A program made the translations under genes and the position numbers. A model generated the notes under the pieces. It was not told the DNA's origin. It saw nothing but the letters and a program-made list of their open reading frames with translations, and did not search any database. A DNA stretch of 64,000 bases from Marchantia polymorpha subsp. ruderalis (Eukaryota; Streptophyta; Marchantiopsida; Marchantiales; Marchantiaceae), in contig AP031355.1 in assembly GCA_037833965.1 (NCBI GenBank), forward strand, positions 29,723,501 to 29,787,500. The letters run 5' to 3'. Positions 50,385 to 60,452 of the stretch are shown here, in pieces (within the stretch, counting starts at the first letter, position 1; each line of letters opens with the position of its first letter).

Positions 50385-51721
50385 CGCGTTCTTGAAATTG
50401 CACTACGCAAACTCTCCTCTGCTATGCCCAAGCTTCGTGCATGCGGATGCGATCCCTCTGCGAGCTCTGCACTCACTCAATTCCCGCGGTCGCGCACTCA
50501 ATTCTCTCTCTGCCTTGCAAGTCGCTACGCGTCGACTTCTCCTCTGATTTCTCTTTGCCAACTTGCGTGCGCCCGCAGCTCTCGCAAGAAATCGAAAATG
50601 CAATTTCAAGAATGAGTCGCCTGCCTTCGGCTCACAAGATTTCATCGTCAACACTTGGAGTGGGAATCGTCCCACTTGATGGCTGCGCTGGCTTGGAGGC
50701 GTAACGGCCCTCCTCTCGCACGCTCGGCTTCACGCTCCGCCGCTACGCGGACTCATACGCTCGAAAATTGAATTCGAATTCTACCATCGTACTTCGCCGT
50801 GGCCTGGTTCGCGCAGCACCGAAGGCGCGGCGACAGAGGCTTTCACCTCTGGCCGACTCGCATCTCTGTTCTATCCCGCACCGCCAAAGGTTTTCCTGCC
50901 AAAGGCGTTGACCTGCAGTGCCGAAGGCGTATCTCTACCGCCGAAGGCGTTGACTCCCAGCGCCGAAGGCGTATCATTGAAGACGTCCGTCAACGTAAGT
51001 GCATCGCCGAAGGCGTTGACCGCAGTCAACTCGTCTTGTCCTTTCTGTCGATCCCTCGTGTCCCCCCGAAGGCGCTTTCTCCACAGGAGTTCCGTTCCGC
51101 CGAAGGGGCACATGTCCGTACCGCCGAAGGCGTTCGGCCGAAGGCGGACCTTACGGAATTGCTTGCCCCAAAAGCATTGACCTAATTGTGATGCGCTGGC
51201 ACCGAAGGTGCTCGTGTGAAGGAGTTCACCCCCGAAGGCATTGACCTAGGGCCGAAGGCGGCTCGTCCGTCGACCTAGCCCTTCCGCCGAAGGAGCTCCC
51301 TCTCAGTATCTTCCGACAATTGTAACTCCTTGATTCCTCATCCGTTTCAAGCGTTCTTGGGCTCGTTAGGACGAGCGCGTTGAGTTCTTTCCAACGAAAC
51401 CCTAATCAAGTCAAGGAGTTATGAGTTGAATAAGTTCTGAGGGATTTCCCTAGCGCAAGGAATCCATAGGATTTCCCCTTCGGCGCAAGGCGGCTTCTCC
51501 GCCTTGCGCCGAAAGGGATTCCCTTCAGAATCGGTTGTTCGGGCCGGGGCGCGTGTCCCGGACATTGCGTCCAACTCCTGGATCTACGAGATTCTAGGAG
51601 ACCCGCGATCATCCATTTTCACTCTATTTAAATGCACCGATTACTATTTACACTACTGCTGCGGTACTGTTTTCCAAAAATGTTTTAAACTCCGCACAAA
51701 AACAAAAAGTGGGTTACCACA

Positions 51722-51734
51722 TGCTCCCCTCCTC
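51722..51734 (-). promoter_or_regulatory. Polypurine tract (plus-strand primer site) of the minus-strand element
   Basis: GAGGAGGGGAGCA on the minus strand immediately precedes the LTR start. This is the expected place and composition for second-strand priming in LTR retrotransposons. It shows that everything from 51721 down is inside the LTR. Confidence 0.8.
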
Positions 51735-52509
51735 AATTGTGAGCGCCCACGCGAACACTCATACGTTGTATTTCCTTAGACGCCACCCATTCACTTGGGT
51801 GCCCAACAACTCTTTTGTCAAGTCTGCGAGTTGGATTGATCCATTTGGGAAGACCTCGATCACCCTGTAGGGTCCCATCCATCTCAAATGCAGCTTGCCC
51901 GGGAATCGAGCATGTCTACTGTCATAGAGCAGGGCCAAATCGCCCTTCTGTAGTAACACCGGTTTGATCTTCTTATCATATATCTCCTTCCTGCGGAGTT
52001 GGATTTGTCTGGTGCGTTCTTCTGCTTCTCGGCGTCTCTCCTCCAGCACCATGACTTCCTGTAGAGCTGACTCTCTTCAGCACCTATCCGCCTCGTATCC
52101 AAGGTTCGTTGGGTGGGTACTTCAAATTCGATTGGCAAGATCGGGTGTTGCCCATACACTAGAAAATATGGTGTTTGTCGGGTGGTGATCTGATCTGCAG
52201 TCCGGTATGCCCAAAATGCGGCTGCCAACTTCGTGTCCCAATCGTGCGCGTGATTCATTGTTACTTTGAGTAGGATTTTGCACAACAATCCATTGAACTT
52301 CTTGTGGTAACCCACTTTTTGTTTTTTGTCGGAATTAAAACAATTTTGAATAGTAAAACCGCGGTAACAGTTGTAAATAGTAATCGGTAAGCAAAACCAG
52401 AGTAAAAAGAGGATCGAAGACAGTCAAGGGGTTTTGAGCTTAGGCCACAGTCGAACGCTTGGGATGGAACGAACGATTCATGCTGCAAGACCCGCTTCGA
52501 GCACCTTCG

Positions 52510-53250
52510 GCGGTAGATCACTCATAACTTTTTCAATTCGTAACGCCTTGGATTTTTCAGGGTCTTGTTGGAAAGAACTTGACGCGTTGGTTCTAACGAG
52601 CCCAAGAACTTGTGAACCGGATGAGAGGTCACTGAGTTATGAGTGTCGGAAGTTACTGATGGGAGGCCTTCGGCGGTAGAGCGACTTCGGCGGTACGCCT
52701 TCGGCGGTAGACGCCTTTGGGGCAAGCGCCTTCGGCGGAAGAACGGCCGGAAGATGTGCCTTCGGCGGTAAACGCCTTCGGAGCAAGGGCCTTCGGCGGA
52801 AGAGTGCCTTCGACGGAAGAGTGAATCCCTCATAACTTTCTCAATTCATAACGCCTTGACTTGGTTAGGGTCTCGTTGGAAAGAGCTCCACACGCTCGTT
52901 CTAACGAGCTCAAGAACTATTGGAATGAATAAGGGATCAATGAGTTATCAGTGTCGGAAGTTACTGATAGGGAGGGCCTTCGGGTCAACGCCTTCGGCGA
53001 TGCGAAAGAGTGCCTTTGGCGGAAGATTGGATTCCTCATAACTTTCTCAATTCATAACGCCTTGACTTGGTTAGGGTCTCGTTGGAAAGAGCTCAACACG
53101 TTTGTTCTAACGAGGCCAAGAACACTTGGAACGAATAATAGATCAATGAGTTATGAGTGTCGGAAGTTACTAATAAGGAGTCTTCGGGGCAAGCGCCTTC
53201 GGCGGAAAAACTGCCGGAAGATGCGCCTTCGGCTCAAGGGCCTTCGGCGG
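52510..53250 (+). repeat. Three copies of a ~150-bp LTR module separated by CCTTCGGCG arrays
   Basis: A module containing CATAACTTTCTCAATTCATAA, or close variants, together with GTTGGAAAGA, TCTAACGAG and GTGTCGGAAGTTACT occurs at about 52510-52665, 52828-52975 and 53033-53180. Each copy is followed by a cluster of CCTTCGGCGG-type units. Single copies occur at about 51310-51430 (reverse), 56330-56430 and 33465-33590. Confidence 0.8.
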
Positions 53251-53781
53251 TAGACGCCTCCGGCGCCACGTGGCAGAAGATTCCGGATGGCAAAAATTGG
53301 CGGGATTATGTCAAGTGTGGGAAGTAGAACAGCGGGGCGTGAAGTCGCGCATGGGAAGCAGAACGGCGGGGCGTGAAGTCGCACGTGAGGAGCAGGCCGT
53401 TACCCATTATCGCGGGAACGGCATTCAAGCGGCATGTCGGTCCTCCGGACCTCGGATTTTGGAGAAAGAATTTTGGCTTGGGTTCAGAGATCTTGCGGGG
53501 CCCATATCTTTGCGATGAACGGTCGGATGGATCTGAAATTTGGTGGGGCTGTTGGTCTCAGCGGACCACACATGCCTGCAAATTTTCAGCCTCAAATCTT
53601 GGATGTAAAGCGGTTAAAGACGCTGGCGGCTCTATACAGTAGGCTTAGGATTCAGATTAAGGGTTAGGGTAAGATTTAGGTTGTAAGTTAGAGGTGAAGG
53701 CAGCCGCCAACTCCTCAGGTGTGGGATCTGTTACGGCTCGCACCATAGCAGGTAGTGTAGTGTTAGTTAGGACTTAGAGGG

Positions 53782-53788
53782 TATAAAG
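53782..53788 (+). promoter_or_regulatory. LTR TATA box in the solo LTR
   Basis: TATAAAG in the context TAGAGGGTATAAAGTAGTT, collinear with the TATA boxes of the two long LTRs. Confidence 0.6.
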
Positions 53789-54538
53789 TAGTTCAAGGCG
53801 TCTTGCCTTGGGATTCTTCCAGTTTGGAAGTGTAGATCAGGAATTCATTTTCTCTGCGTGTTTGTGTCCTTAGTTCTGTCACCGCGCAAGAGGAGCTACA
53901 TCTTGGCGATCCGCATTTTGTAGCTGAAGGCCTTCGGCTGAATGTTCAGAGCTAGTGTACTGGTTAGAGACTTGAGTAGTTCGGATCTACACCTGCTGGT
54001 GATTGCCGATGCTTAGAGCTAGTTACTAGTTAGATACTTGAACAATTTCCCCCTTACACTTTCGAGTGATTGTTCCTGATTGTACTCCTTCGGGATTTTT
54101 CCTCCTGAATGCCAAAGTGAAGTTTTGTTACTTCAAGCAAGCCTTGGTTGTAATTCAGGTTACGTTCCAGCAGGTGCCTTCAGGGCAACCCCTGTAGTAT
54201 TTCTGGGAATAACAAGTGCCTAAGAATTCAAACTCTTCAATAGACTGTCATGGTGTGCTACTGGATCGTTTCTCAGTGGAGTCTCTCAGTTCAGACCTGT
54301 GTTCTCTGCGCGTTTTGTGAGTTGAGTGTGTTGTTCACCGCGTGTGAGTGACTTCGATCCGAAGTAGGAAGTCCACTCCGGGTTCCCTATGCTAGCAGAA
54401 ACTAGTGGAAGGGTTGTAAAAGCCGGAGTTAGGAGTCACTACCCGCAGATTCGCTGAGTGTGTTCGCAAGAGACTTCCTCCCTGAAATCTTAAGTAGAGG
54501 TCCTAACCGACCTCTGAGTTGTGTTTCTATAGTTTCAG

Positions 54539-54564
54539 GTGTGTGTGTGTGTGTGTGTGTGTGT
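54539..54564 (+). repeat. (GT)13 microsatellite in LTR U5
   Basis: The equivalent position in the LTR at 56047-61415 has (GT)9 at 61200-61217, so the tract length differs between copies. Confidence 0.95.
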
Positions 54565-56539
54565 TGAGTGAACTACGCTCCACTGTGCGACCTCCGAGTG
54601 ATCTCCGAGTGAACACTTGCAGTATTTCTGGGAGTGAAAGTCGCCTGAGAATTCAAACACTTCAATAGTCTGTTAAATGTGACACTTTGTACTCTGTGTG
54701 TTGCCTCTGTCCTTGTGGGTTCGACTTTTCTACCACTATATTGTAGTTTTAGCCTTTGGTGGGTTATTACACTTCTTAGTCAGCCCATTCGCCTTGGGGT
54801 TGTACGGTGTAGTCTTCCGATGCCTAATCTGAAAATGCTGCGTCAGATCTTCAATCACCTTGTTCAGAAAATGGGTACCCCTATCATTGACCAGCTCCAG
54901 CGGACATCCGTAATGGGTGATAATAGATTTGAACAGAAATGTCGCCACTGTCGCTGCATCGTCTCTTCGAGTAGCTTCGGCCTCCACCATTTTGGTTGCA
55001 TAGTCCGTCGCTACCAGAATGTAGCGTCCTCGTGTGTTCCTGGTGACTGGCTGTATTGGTCCTACAAAATTGGTTCCCCATTTTTTGAAAGGTGCCAAGG
55101 GCATGATGGGAGTCAGGGGCCATCGCGTTGTAGGCGTTGGTCTCCCTGTCCTTTGGCAACTGTCGCACCTCCGTATGTATTCGAGGATATCCTTGAACAT
55201 TGTTGGCCACCAGTACCCTGCGTTTACAATCTTGGTCACCGTATTTCTTGTGGCATAGTGGCCACCGGCATCTTCTGTATGCATCGCACTTACTACCCGT
55301 GGAACCTCTGATTCCTCCAAGCATCTACACAGTCTCTCGTCTGCCATCTTCCTGAACAACACTCCCTGTTGGAGTTGGTAAGGACCAGCCTTATGTATGA
55401 AGATAGTCCGTTGCTCAACAAACAGCCCCTCTGGGCATTGGAGTGTTAGCAAGTACCTGTACAACTCTGCATACCTCGACTCATTGCTGGCGAACAACTG
55501 AAAAAGTTGTTCATCAGGGAAATCATCGACCAGTTCCTCTTCCGTTGGTTGGATCCATAATCTGGAGAGGTAGTTTGCATTTTCATGGTGAACACCCTTC
55601 CTTGTCTGCACAGTATATGTGAATTCCTGTAACAGCAGTACCCACCTGGCTATGCGTCCGGACAGATTTGCCTTCTTCACTAAATGCTGCAAGGCGTAGT
55701 GGTCCACATGGAACACGAACTCGTAGCAGATCAAGTAGTGCCTGAATTTCTTGCAAGAATACATCATTCCCAACGCCTCTCTCTCAGTCGTGGTATACTT
55801 CCTCTCTGCTAGCGACAACTGACGGCTCGCAAAATAAATTGGGTAGTCCATTTTGTTGTCGTCCTTTTGACTGAGAACCACACCGATAGCGAATGCCGAC
55901 GTGTCGACGTAGACACGGAAAGGTCGGTCCCAGTCCGGGCTCCTTAGTACCGAGGCGGTCGTAAGCTTGGATTTGAGAGCCTCGAACGCCAACGGTTGCT
56001 TCTCACCCCACTCGGAGGGTTCGTCCTTCTTTAGTAACTTGGTCAGTGTGGTACCCCACTTTTGGCAATTTTGAGGAAATTAAAACATTTTTGGAAAACT
56101 GTACCCTGGCAGCATTGTAAATAGCCTTCGGTACATCAAAACAGAGTGAATCCGGAAGATCGCGGGGATTCTCGAGGGATCTTGTAGAATCTGGGATTTG
56201 GGGTGCAGTAGTAAGGACAGGCACCTCCCTCCCTGCGAGCTCCGCAGTTAGGATCTCTACGGCGCAAGGCGCAAAACCCGCCTTCGGAGGTTGCGTCCGC
56301 GGCTGTAGGGAAACCCCCGTAATTAGATAACCCTTGGGCGCCTTGACTAAGTTAGGGTCCCGTTGGAAAGAGCTCGACGCGCTGATTCCAACGAGCCCAA
56401 GAACGCTTGGAACGGACGAGGACTTAGAGAGTTATTGCTACTGGAAGAAACGGAGGCGGTCGCCTACGGCGGAAGGAGTTCGCCACCGGCGCGAATTCCG
56501 CCTACGCGGAAGGCGGAATCAAGTTTTGTCCTATGCGCG

Positions 56540-57010
56540 GACGAAGGCGTTCGCCTGTGCACAGGCGAAGTAGGGTTAGGGAAGGCGCGAAGTCCGCCTA
56601 CGCACAGGCGTTCGCCTGCGCACAGGCACTTCGGCGTCGGCGGAAAATCCGCCTTGGGCCCTAGAAATGCGCCTTGTGAGGTAGAAAGTGTACGGCGCCT
56701 TCCGCGCCAGCGCAGCGCCGCGTACGTCGGAAGAGCCGCCAGAATAATCCAATAGGTACGGACCGTGCGGACGGCACGGGTGGATGCGCTCTTGGACGGA
56801 CGGAGTTGCGGCGGCGGAAGCGCCGACGGAGAGACAAGGAACGGACAGACTGGACGGAGACGGCTGACCACGGTCAACGCCTTCCGCGCCATCGCAGCGC
56901 CGCGGACGGCATTCGCCTGCGCACAGGCGAACGCCTGTGCACAGGAGGATGTTCAAGTTCCGCACCGGCGGAGGATCCGCCGAGGCCCCTGCCTGCGCAC
57001 AGGCAGGAGT
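56540..57010 (+). repeat. Palindromic GCCTGYGCACAGGC repeats in U3
   Basis: GCCTGTGCACAGGC (a 14-bp perfect palindrome) and its variant with CGCAC occur near 56550, 56605, 56925, 56935 and 56990. The same motif recurs inside the ORF near 58715, 58732 and 58770. It was not noticed in the other LTRs of the window. Confidence 0.8.
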
Positions 57011-57543
57011 TGAATTTTTGTCCGACATGCGGACACACGCGTCAAGGCAGAAGGAGATTGGCCGAGGGGCGGTACGAACAAGTGTACCGCGCAAGGCGGA
57101 AAACTCGCCTTCGGCGCTACGCCCCCATGTCCGGAGGGTGACACGCTCGCGGAGTTCAAATCCGCCAATTCGAGCGTGAGAGTTTAATCGACGACGGCGG
57201 AGCGTGAAGCCGCGCGTGAGAGCGAAGACCGTTCCAGCGTACAGCCGGCGCGGCCATCAAGTGAGACGTTCTTCACGACCAAGAGCCGACCATGACCTTC
57301 GACCGGGCGGCGGAGAACGTCCCATTCTTGAACTCGCGATTCCAATCTCTTGTGCGCGCTGCGCGCATCCATCTGCTGGCTGCGGACCATTCTCGACGTC
57401 GTCACACAGGAGATGTCTTGTTGATTGAGGGAGAAGTGAGTGCGCGTGATTTGGAATTGAGAGCGATTAGAGTTTGCCGAGAGAGAAAGAAACGCGGGCA
57501 GTGCGGAAGTAGAATGAGCGGGCGAGCGAACCCCAGGAACGCA

Positions 57544-60408
57544 ATGACGAGACCGAGCAGATTGCGTATGGTGCCACTTCGCCTGCCGCAGAACGGGCTG
57601 CGCGCTTTCGAAGAGCGCTTAATAGCAAGAAAGCTCGATTTCTTGCTATGGGGATGGAATTACATCTGCGCGAATATGGTGCGCGAGTGGCTAGAGCCAC
57701 AGGGACCACCCTCGCGCGGATTGCGTCCGCATGTTGATCGGTGGACAGTCCAAGATTGGGCGCAGGCGTTGGGAAGATGTGCTGGCATGCCAGGGCATCT
57801 CCTTTTCGACAGTGAGAGCATCAAGGTGACCAAGCAAGAAGAGGCACAATTTGTGGAGCTGTTCAAGACCGGGAGGTCTACCAAGAATGGGTACAGGACC
57901 CGTGATTACAAAGATCGATTTCGCCGGACTTTGTCCGCGGCGCTGATGCAATTACTGCAGCCGCACCGCGCCTGCTACATCACATTGTGGCAGGTCTCTT
58001 TTGTGGAGTGCGTCATCGAGGGAACTCCCATTCACTGGGCGAGCATCCTGCACAGGGTGATGCGACAGCACGCGTTTGAGGAGAAGGGGGGAACTCTAAA
58101 CCATCTTTCTCCTTTCCTCATCAATTTTTATCGACAGCGGAATTGTTTGACAGCGGCGGAGCTTGAACATTTTCCGCCATTGTCCATCGACCATCCCGGG
58201 AAGTATGTGCGGGAGAACGAGGTCGACACTGATGCGGAGGAGTCACCGACTTCTACCCCATCAAGACGGAGGGACGAAGGGAGACACACCCCTGCGGCGC
58301 GAGTGCCGCGGAAGCGGCGATGGAGAGAAGAGTCTGAAGAGGAGCAGCATCAAGAACCCTCTGCTCCCATTCGACCGCGGCCGCTGTGCGAGCCATACAG
58401 CCGGCCGAAGCAGAAGGCACGCAGACTGGTGTTGCCAGCTGACAGTGCAGACACGGCGACGATTGCGACGGAGATAGGAAGTGCGTCGCCAGAGAGGCGA
58501 GAGGAAGCGCGGACGACCGCAGGAGCAGCGGGCCACGCTGCAACCTCGTCGGGAGAGAGGCCGCCTACGGGCCAAGGGCCTCCGGAGTTACCACGTGCGA
58601 TGCGGACAGAGGTTCCGTTCGCGCACAGGCAAACCTCCGCGGACGGACGAGCCTCCGCGGATCGGCGAACACAAGTGGACGTGGATCTACGCTTACGCGT
58701 GGGAAGGAGCAGTTCGCCTGTGCACAGGTCACCTGTGCACAGAACACCTCCGCACGTGCCGCCTGTGCACAGGCAAGAATCACCCCCGTTCCAACGTAGG
58801 AAGGGGAAGGAGCCGGCGGAAGAACCGCCTACGAGACACCGGCCCTCGGGGCCAGACCCTCCGGCGCACCACGCGCCGCAATTTGCGCCTTCGGCGCCAG
58901 GGCCTTCGAGACGAGGAGATACGAGTAGAGAGCGTGCGGAGGCCGCACCATCGGCGGGAAGTCCGCCGATAGATGCGCCTTCGGCGGTAGGGCCTATAGG
59001 CCAAGGAACATCGGGCGTGCGGCCCCCGGCCATGTCGCCTTCGGCGATAGATGTCCGCGGCGCTACGCCTGCGGCGGACAAGGCGCCGGCAAATGCGCCT
59101 GCGCACGGGCCGGGCACAGCCCCCACGGACCGATCAAGGGAGCAGCAGACGGAGGAGCGGAGTGACTGTCCGCGGGATGAATCGATGCGCGATGCGCAAT
59201 CCAACCCCGCGCAGCCACCTTCCGCTCAATCGCCTTCAGCGACGGACGACAGAGACAGAGAGAATGCGGTAGGCAATCAACCAGCGAGCGACGGGGATGC
59301 CGCTCGGATACAATCGCCTTCCGCCTTAGACATTTTGGCGACGAGCAGCGAGGCTGCAGCCGTGCCTTCGCAGGCAGCACACGTCGAGGACGTGCAGCCC
59401 CACTCGGGGCAGTCGCCGACGCAATCAATGGCGACTGAAATTCTCCACTCGGATGATGACGACGGGGGCTCCACGGAAGAAATGTCAGGAGCAGAAGACA
59501 CCGAGGAGGAGGAGGAGGAAATTGTTGGAGCGCCGGCGGCGGCGCTCTCTGAGCAGGTGATTCCGTTGCTGCGGTACTTGGATCGCAAGGTCGATAAATA
59601 CGCCGACCCACTCCAGCCGGGATCTTACATCGAGTTAGTGCGCAGGAGGACTCGCACTAAAGTCCACACCAGCAAGCTATTAGCTAGAGTGGACCAGGAG
59701 TTGAGGGACTTGAAGGAGAAGCATGAGTGCTTGTGGGGACAGTACAAGCTTAATCAGAAGTTCTACAAGCACTCCGAGAAGATGAAGGATGAGAAACTGG
59801 GCGAGCTCACCAAGGAGCAGGTGAAGGTCAAGGAAGCACTCAACTCTGAGCAGGCCCAGAATCGGATTTTGTCAGAGGAGCTCGTGCGACAGACGCGGTT
59901 GTTGGAACAATGTCAGCTCGCACGGCAGGCGGATGAAGAATTAATCCGCAGTTTGCAGTCAGAGTGTGGCGAATTGAGAGCGCAACATGCTGAAGCCGAA
60001 TCGCAATTAGTGACGATTGAAGAGGATCGCAGGAAGGAGGCGGATCGCACGAAGGTGGAGACGGCGAGGCGAGTCGCCCACTGTCTCAAGGGCTACGCCC
60101 ACTGGGAAGTGAAGGCGCAGGAGAAACTCACACTGCGTGAGTTTGAATTGCGCGCAGCCGGGTTGTTGTCAGGCGACAGTAGGAGTCGGCGGAAGGTAGC
60201 GAAGAAGCTCGAGGCCTTTCTGTCGAAGGCACAGGATACCATGTCCGCCCTCGAGGGGGAGGTGTCCGCGGCGTTGCAGCGGTTGGGACTGCGCAGTCGA
60301 GCGGAAGAGTGGCAGGGTAGAGAGTTAGCGCGCGGCAGTCGGCCGCGCAGGAGACGTAGTACAGGTTCCGCGGAGTGTAGTGTAGCGTGGTTCCGTGCAG
60401 GCGTGTAG
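57544..60408 (+). CDS. LTR-embedded ORF: N-terminal domain of unknown function, Pro/Ser-rich middle, C-terminal coiled coil
   Basis: Not recognised as a named family. The open frame extends upstream to an ATG at 57292. I chose 57544 (MTRPSRLRMVPLRLPQ) because similarity to the second copy (MSKATQLPMIPLKLPQ at 50384) starts there, giving 954 residues. Residues 1-210 are a conserved domain with KLDFLLWGWNYICANMVREW, HLLFDSESIKVTK, GTPIHWASIL and HLSPFLINFYR. It recalls, weakly, the mobile-domain-like proteins carried by some plant gypsy elements. About 210-625 is low-complexity Pro/Ser/Ala/Arg, largely encoded by CCTTCGGCG and GCACAGGC repeats. Residues 628-665 are acidic, and about 710-850 are charged heptad-like coiled coil. 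The tail has SGDSRSRRKVAKKL and LGLRSRAEEWQGRELARGS. There are no zinc, RT, integrase or membrane motifs. It lies within U3, after the polypurine tract position and before the TATA box. The role is unknown; structural, RNA-binding or regulatory roles are all possible. Confidence 0.8.
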   Translation: MTRPSRLRMVPLRLPQNGLRAFEERLIARKLDFLLWGWNYICANMVREWLEPQGPPSRGLRPHVDRWTVQDWAQALGRCAGMPGHLLFDSESIKVTKQEEAQFVELFKTGRSTKNGYRTRDYKDRFRRTLSAALMQLLQPHRACYITLWQVSFVECVIEGTPIHWASILHRVMRQHAFEEKGGTLNHLSPFLINFYRQRNCLTAAELEHFPPLSIDHPGKYVRENEVDTDAEESPTSTPSRRRDEGRHTPAARVPRKRRWREESEEEQHQEPSAPIRPRPLCEPYSRPKQKARRLVLPADSADTATIATEIGSASPERREEARTTAGAAGHAATSSGERPPTGQGPPELPRAMRTEVPFAHRQTSADGRASADRRTQVDVDLRLRVGRSSSPVHRSPVHRTPPHVPPVHRQESPPFQRRKGKEPAEEPPTRHRPSGPDPPAHHAPQFAPSAPGPSRRGDTSRERAEAAPSAGSPPIDAPSAVGPIGQGTSGVRPPAMSPSAIDVRGATPAADKAPANAPAHGPGTAPTDRSREQQTEERSDCPRDESMRDAQSNPAQPPSAQSPSATDDRDRENAVGNQPASDGDAARIQSPSALDILATSSEAAAVPSQAAHVEDVQPHSGQSPTQSMATEILHSDDDDGGSTEEMSGAEDTEEEEEEIVGAPAAALSEQVIPLLRYLDRKVDKYADPLQPGSYIELVRRRTRTKVHTSKLLARVDQELRDLKEKHECLWGQYKLNQKFYKHSEKMKDEKLGELTKEQVKVKEALNSEQAQNRILSEELVRQTRLLEQCQLARQADEELIRSLQSECGELRAQHAEAESQLVTIEEDRRKEADRTKVETARRVAHCLKGYAHWEVKAQEKLTLREFELRAAGLLSGDSRSRRKVAKKLEAFLSKAQDTMSALEGEVSAALQRLGLRSRAEEWQGRELARGSRPRRRRSTGSAECSVAWFRAGV

Positions 60409-60444
60409 CGTAGTGCAGTGTAGTGCTAGGTAGTACTTAGAAGG

Positions 60445-60452
60445 TATAAAAT
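60445..60452 (+). promoter_or_regulatory. LTR TATA box; probable start of R about 30 bases downstream
   Basis: TATAAAAT, collinear with TATA boxes in the solo LTR and the minus-strand LTR. It lies 37 bases after the stop of the embedded ORF, so the ORF is in U3 and the genomic RNA should start near 60475-60480. The position of the transcription start is inferred. Confidence 0.6.

Larger units (their letters stand above)
46878..51721 (-). mobile_element. 3' LTR (4.8 kb) of a minus-strand Ty3/gypsy element
   Basis: Read on the minus strand, the LTR starts TGTGGTAACCCAC at 51721, directly after a polypurine tract and the integrase C-terminus. It ends GTGGGTTATTACA at 46878. Its last kilobase matches the ends of the solo LTR and of the + strand LTR, including a TATAAAGT box at 47874-47867. 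Between the start and the TATA box it carries a broken large ORF. AGCGG at 46873-46877 would be one copy of the target duplication. The second copy is out of reach because the element is interrupted at 56046. Confidence 0.85.
52303..54771 (+). mobile_element. Solo LTR (2.5 kb) inserted in the integrase gene, with target duplication
   Basis: It starts TGTGGTAACCCAC and ends GTGGGTTATTACA, like the other LTRs. It is flanked by perfect 5-bp direct repeats CTTCT (52298-52302 and 54772-54776), and the integrase frame continues across the insertion. No internal region or second LTR is present, so it is a solo LTR left by LTR-LTR recombination. It has the TATA box, R-U5-like end and CCTTCGGCG repeats of its longer relatives. 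It lacks the large ORF, having instead about 450 bp of unrelated noncoding sequence at 53280-53740. Confidence 0.92.
51759..56046 (-). pseudogene. Ty3/gypsy pol, 3' part (end of RT, RNase H, integrase), split by a solo LTR
   Basis: Minus strand. 56046-54772 encodes the end of the RT (AFEALKSKL), RNase H (VYVDTSAFAIGVVLSQ, TTTEREALG) and the integrase zinc module (H, H, then RRCDSCQ) with part of the core (LVNDRGTHF). The frame is interrupted by the solo LTR at 54771-52303 and resumes at 52302 without loss (FNGLLCKILL, FWAYRTADQITTRQTPYFLVYG). A frameshift near 52050 precedes the C-terminal part, 52052-51759 (KGDLALLYDSRH, NGWRLRKYNV, stop). There is no chromodomain. The core has N in place of the first catalytic Asp (GTNFVGP) and K in place of the catalytic Glu (NGLTKK). 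RNase H has NANYLSR where the family has ADxLSR. At 56046 the gene is cut by the start of the + strand element, so the RT core lies beyond the window. Confidence 0.88.

Noticed and set aside
52660-53260. Regularly repeated CCTTCGGCGG units resembling a CRISPR-like array
   Set aside because: Units are about 10 bp, degenerate and irregularly spaced, in a plant LTR with no cas genes.
53650-53690. TTAGGGTTAGGGTAAG-like stretch resembling telomere repeat
   Set aside because: Only a couple of imperfect units inside an LTR, too short to call an interstitial telomere.
57292-57543. Upstream ATG extending the embedded ORF by 84 codons
   Set aside because: The extension has no counterpart in the second copy, where similarity begins at the methionine equivalent to 57544. 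It may still be used, but I did not choose it.
58350-59204. Minus-strand 284-codon ORF and other antisense ORFs over 57.4-59.6 kb
   Set aside because: They lie opposite the intact + strand ORF in GC-rich repeat sequence, show no conserved domain, and are not kept in the second copy.
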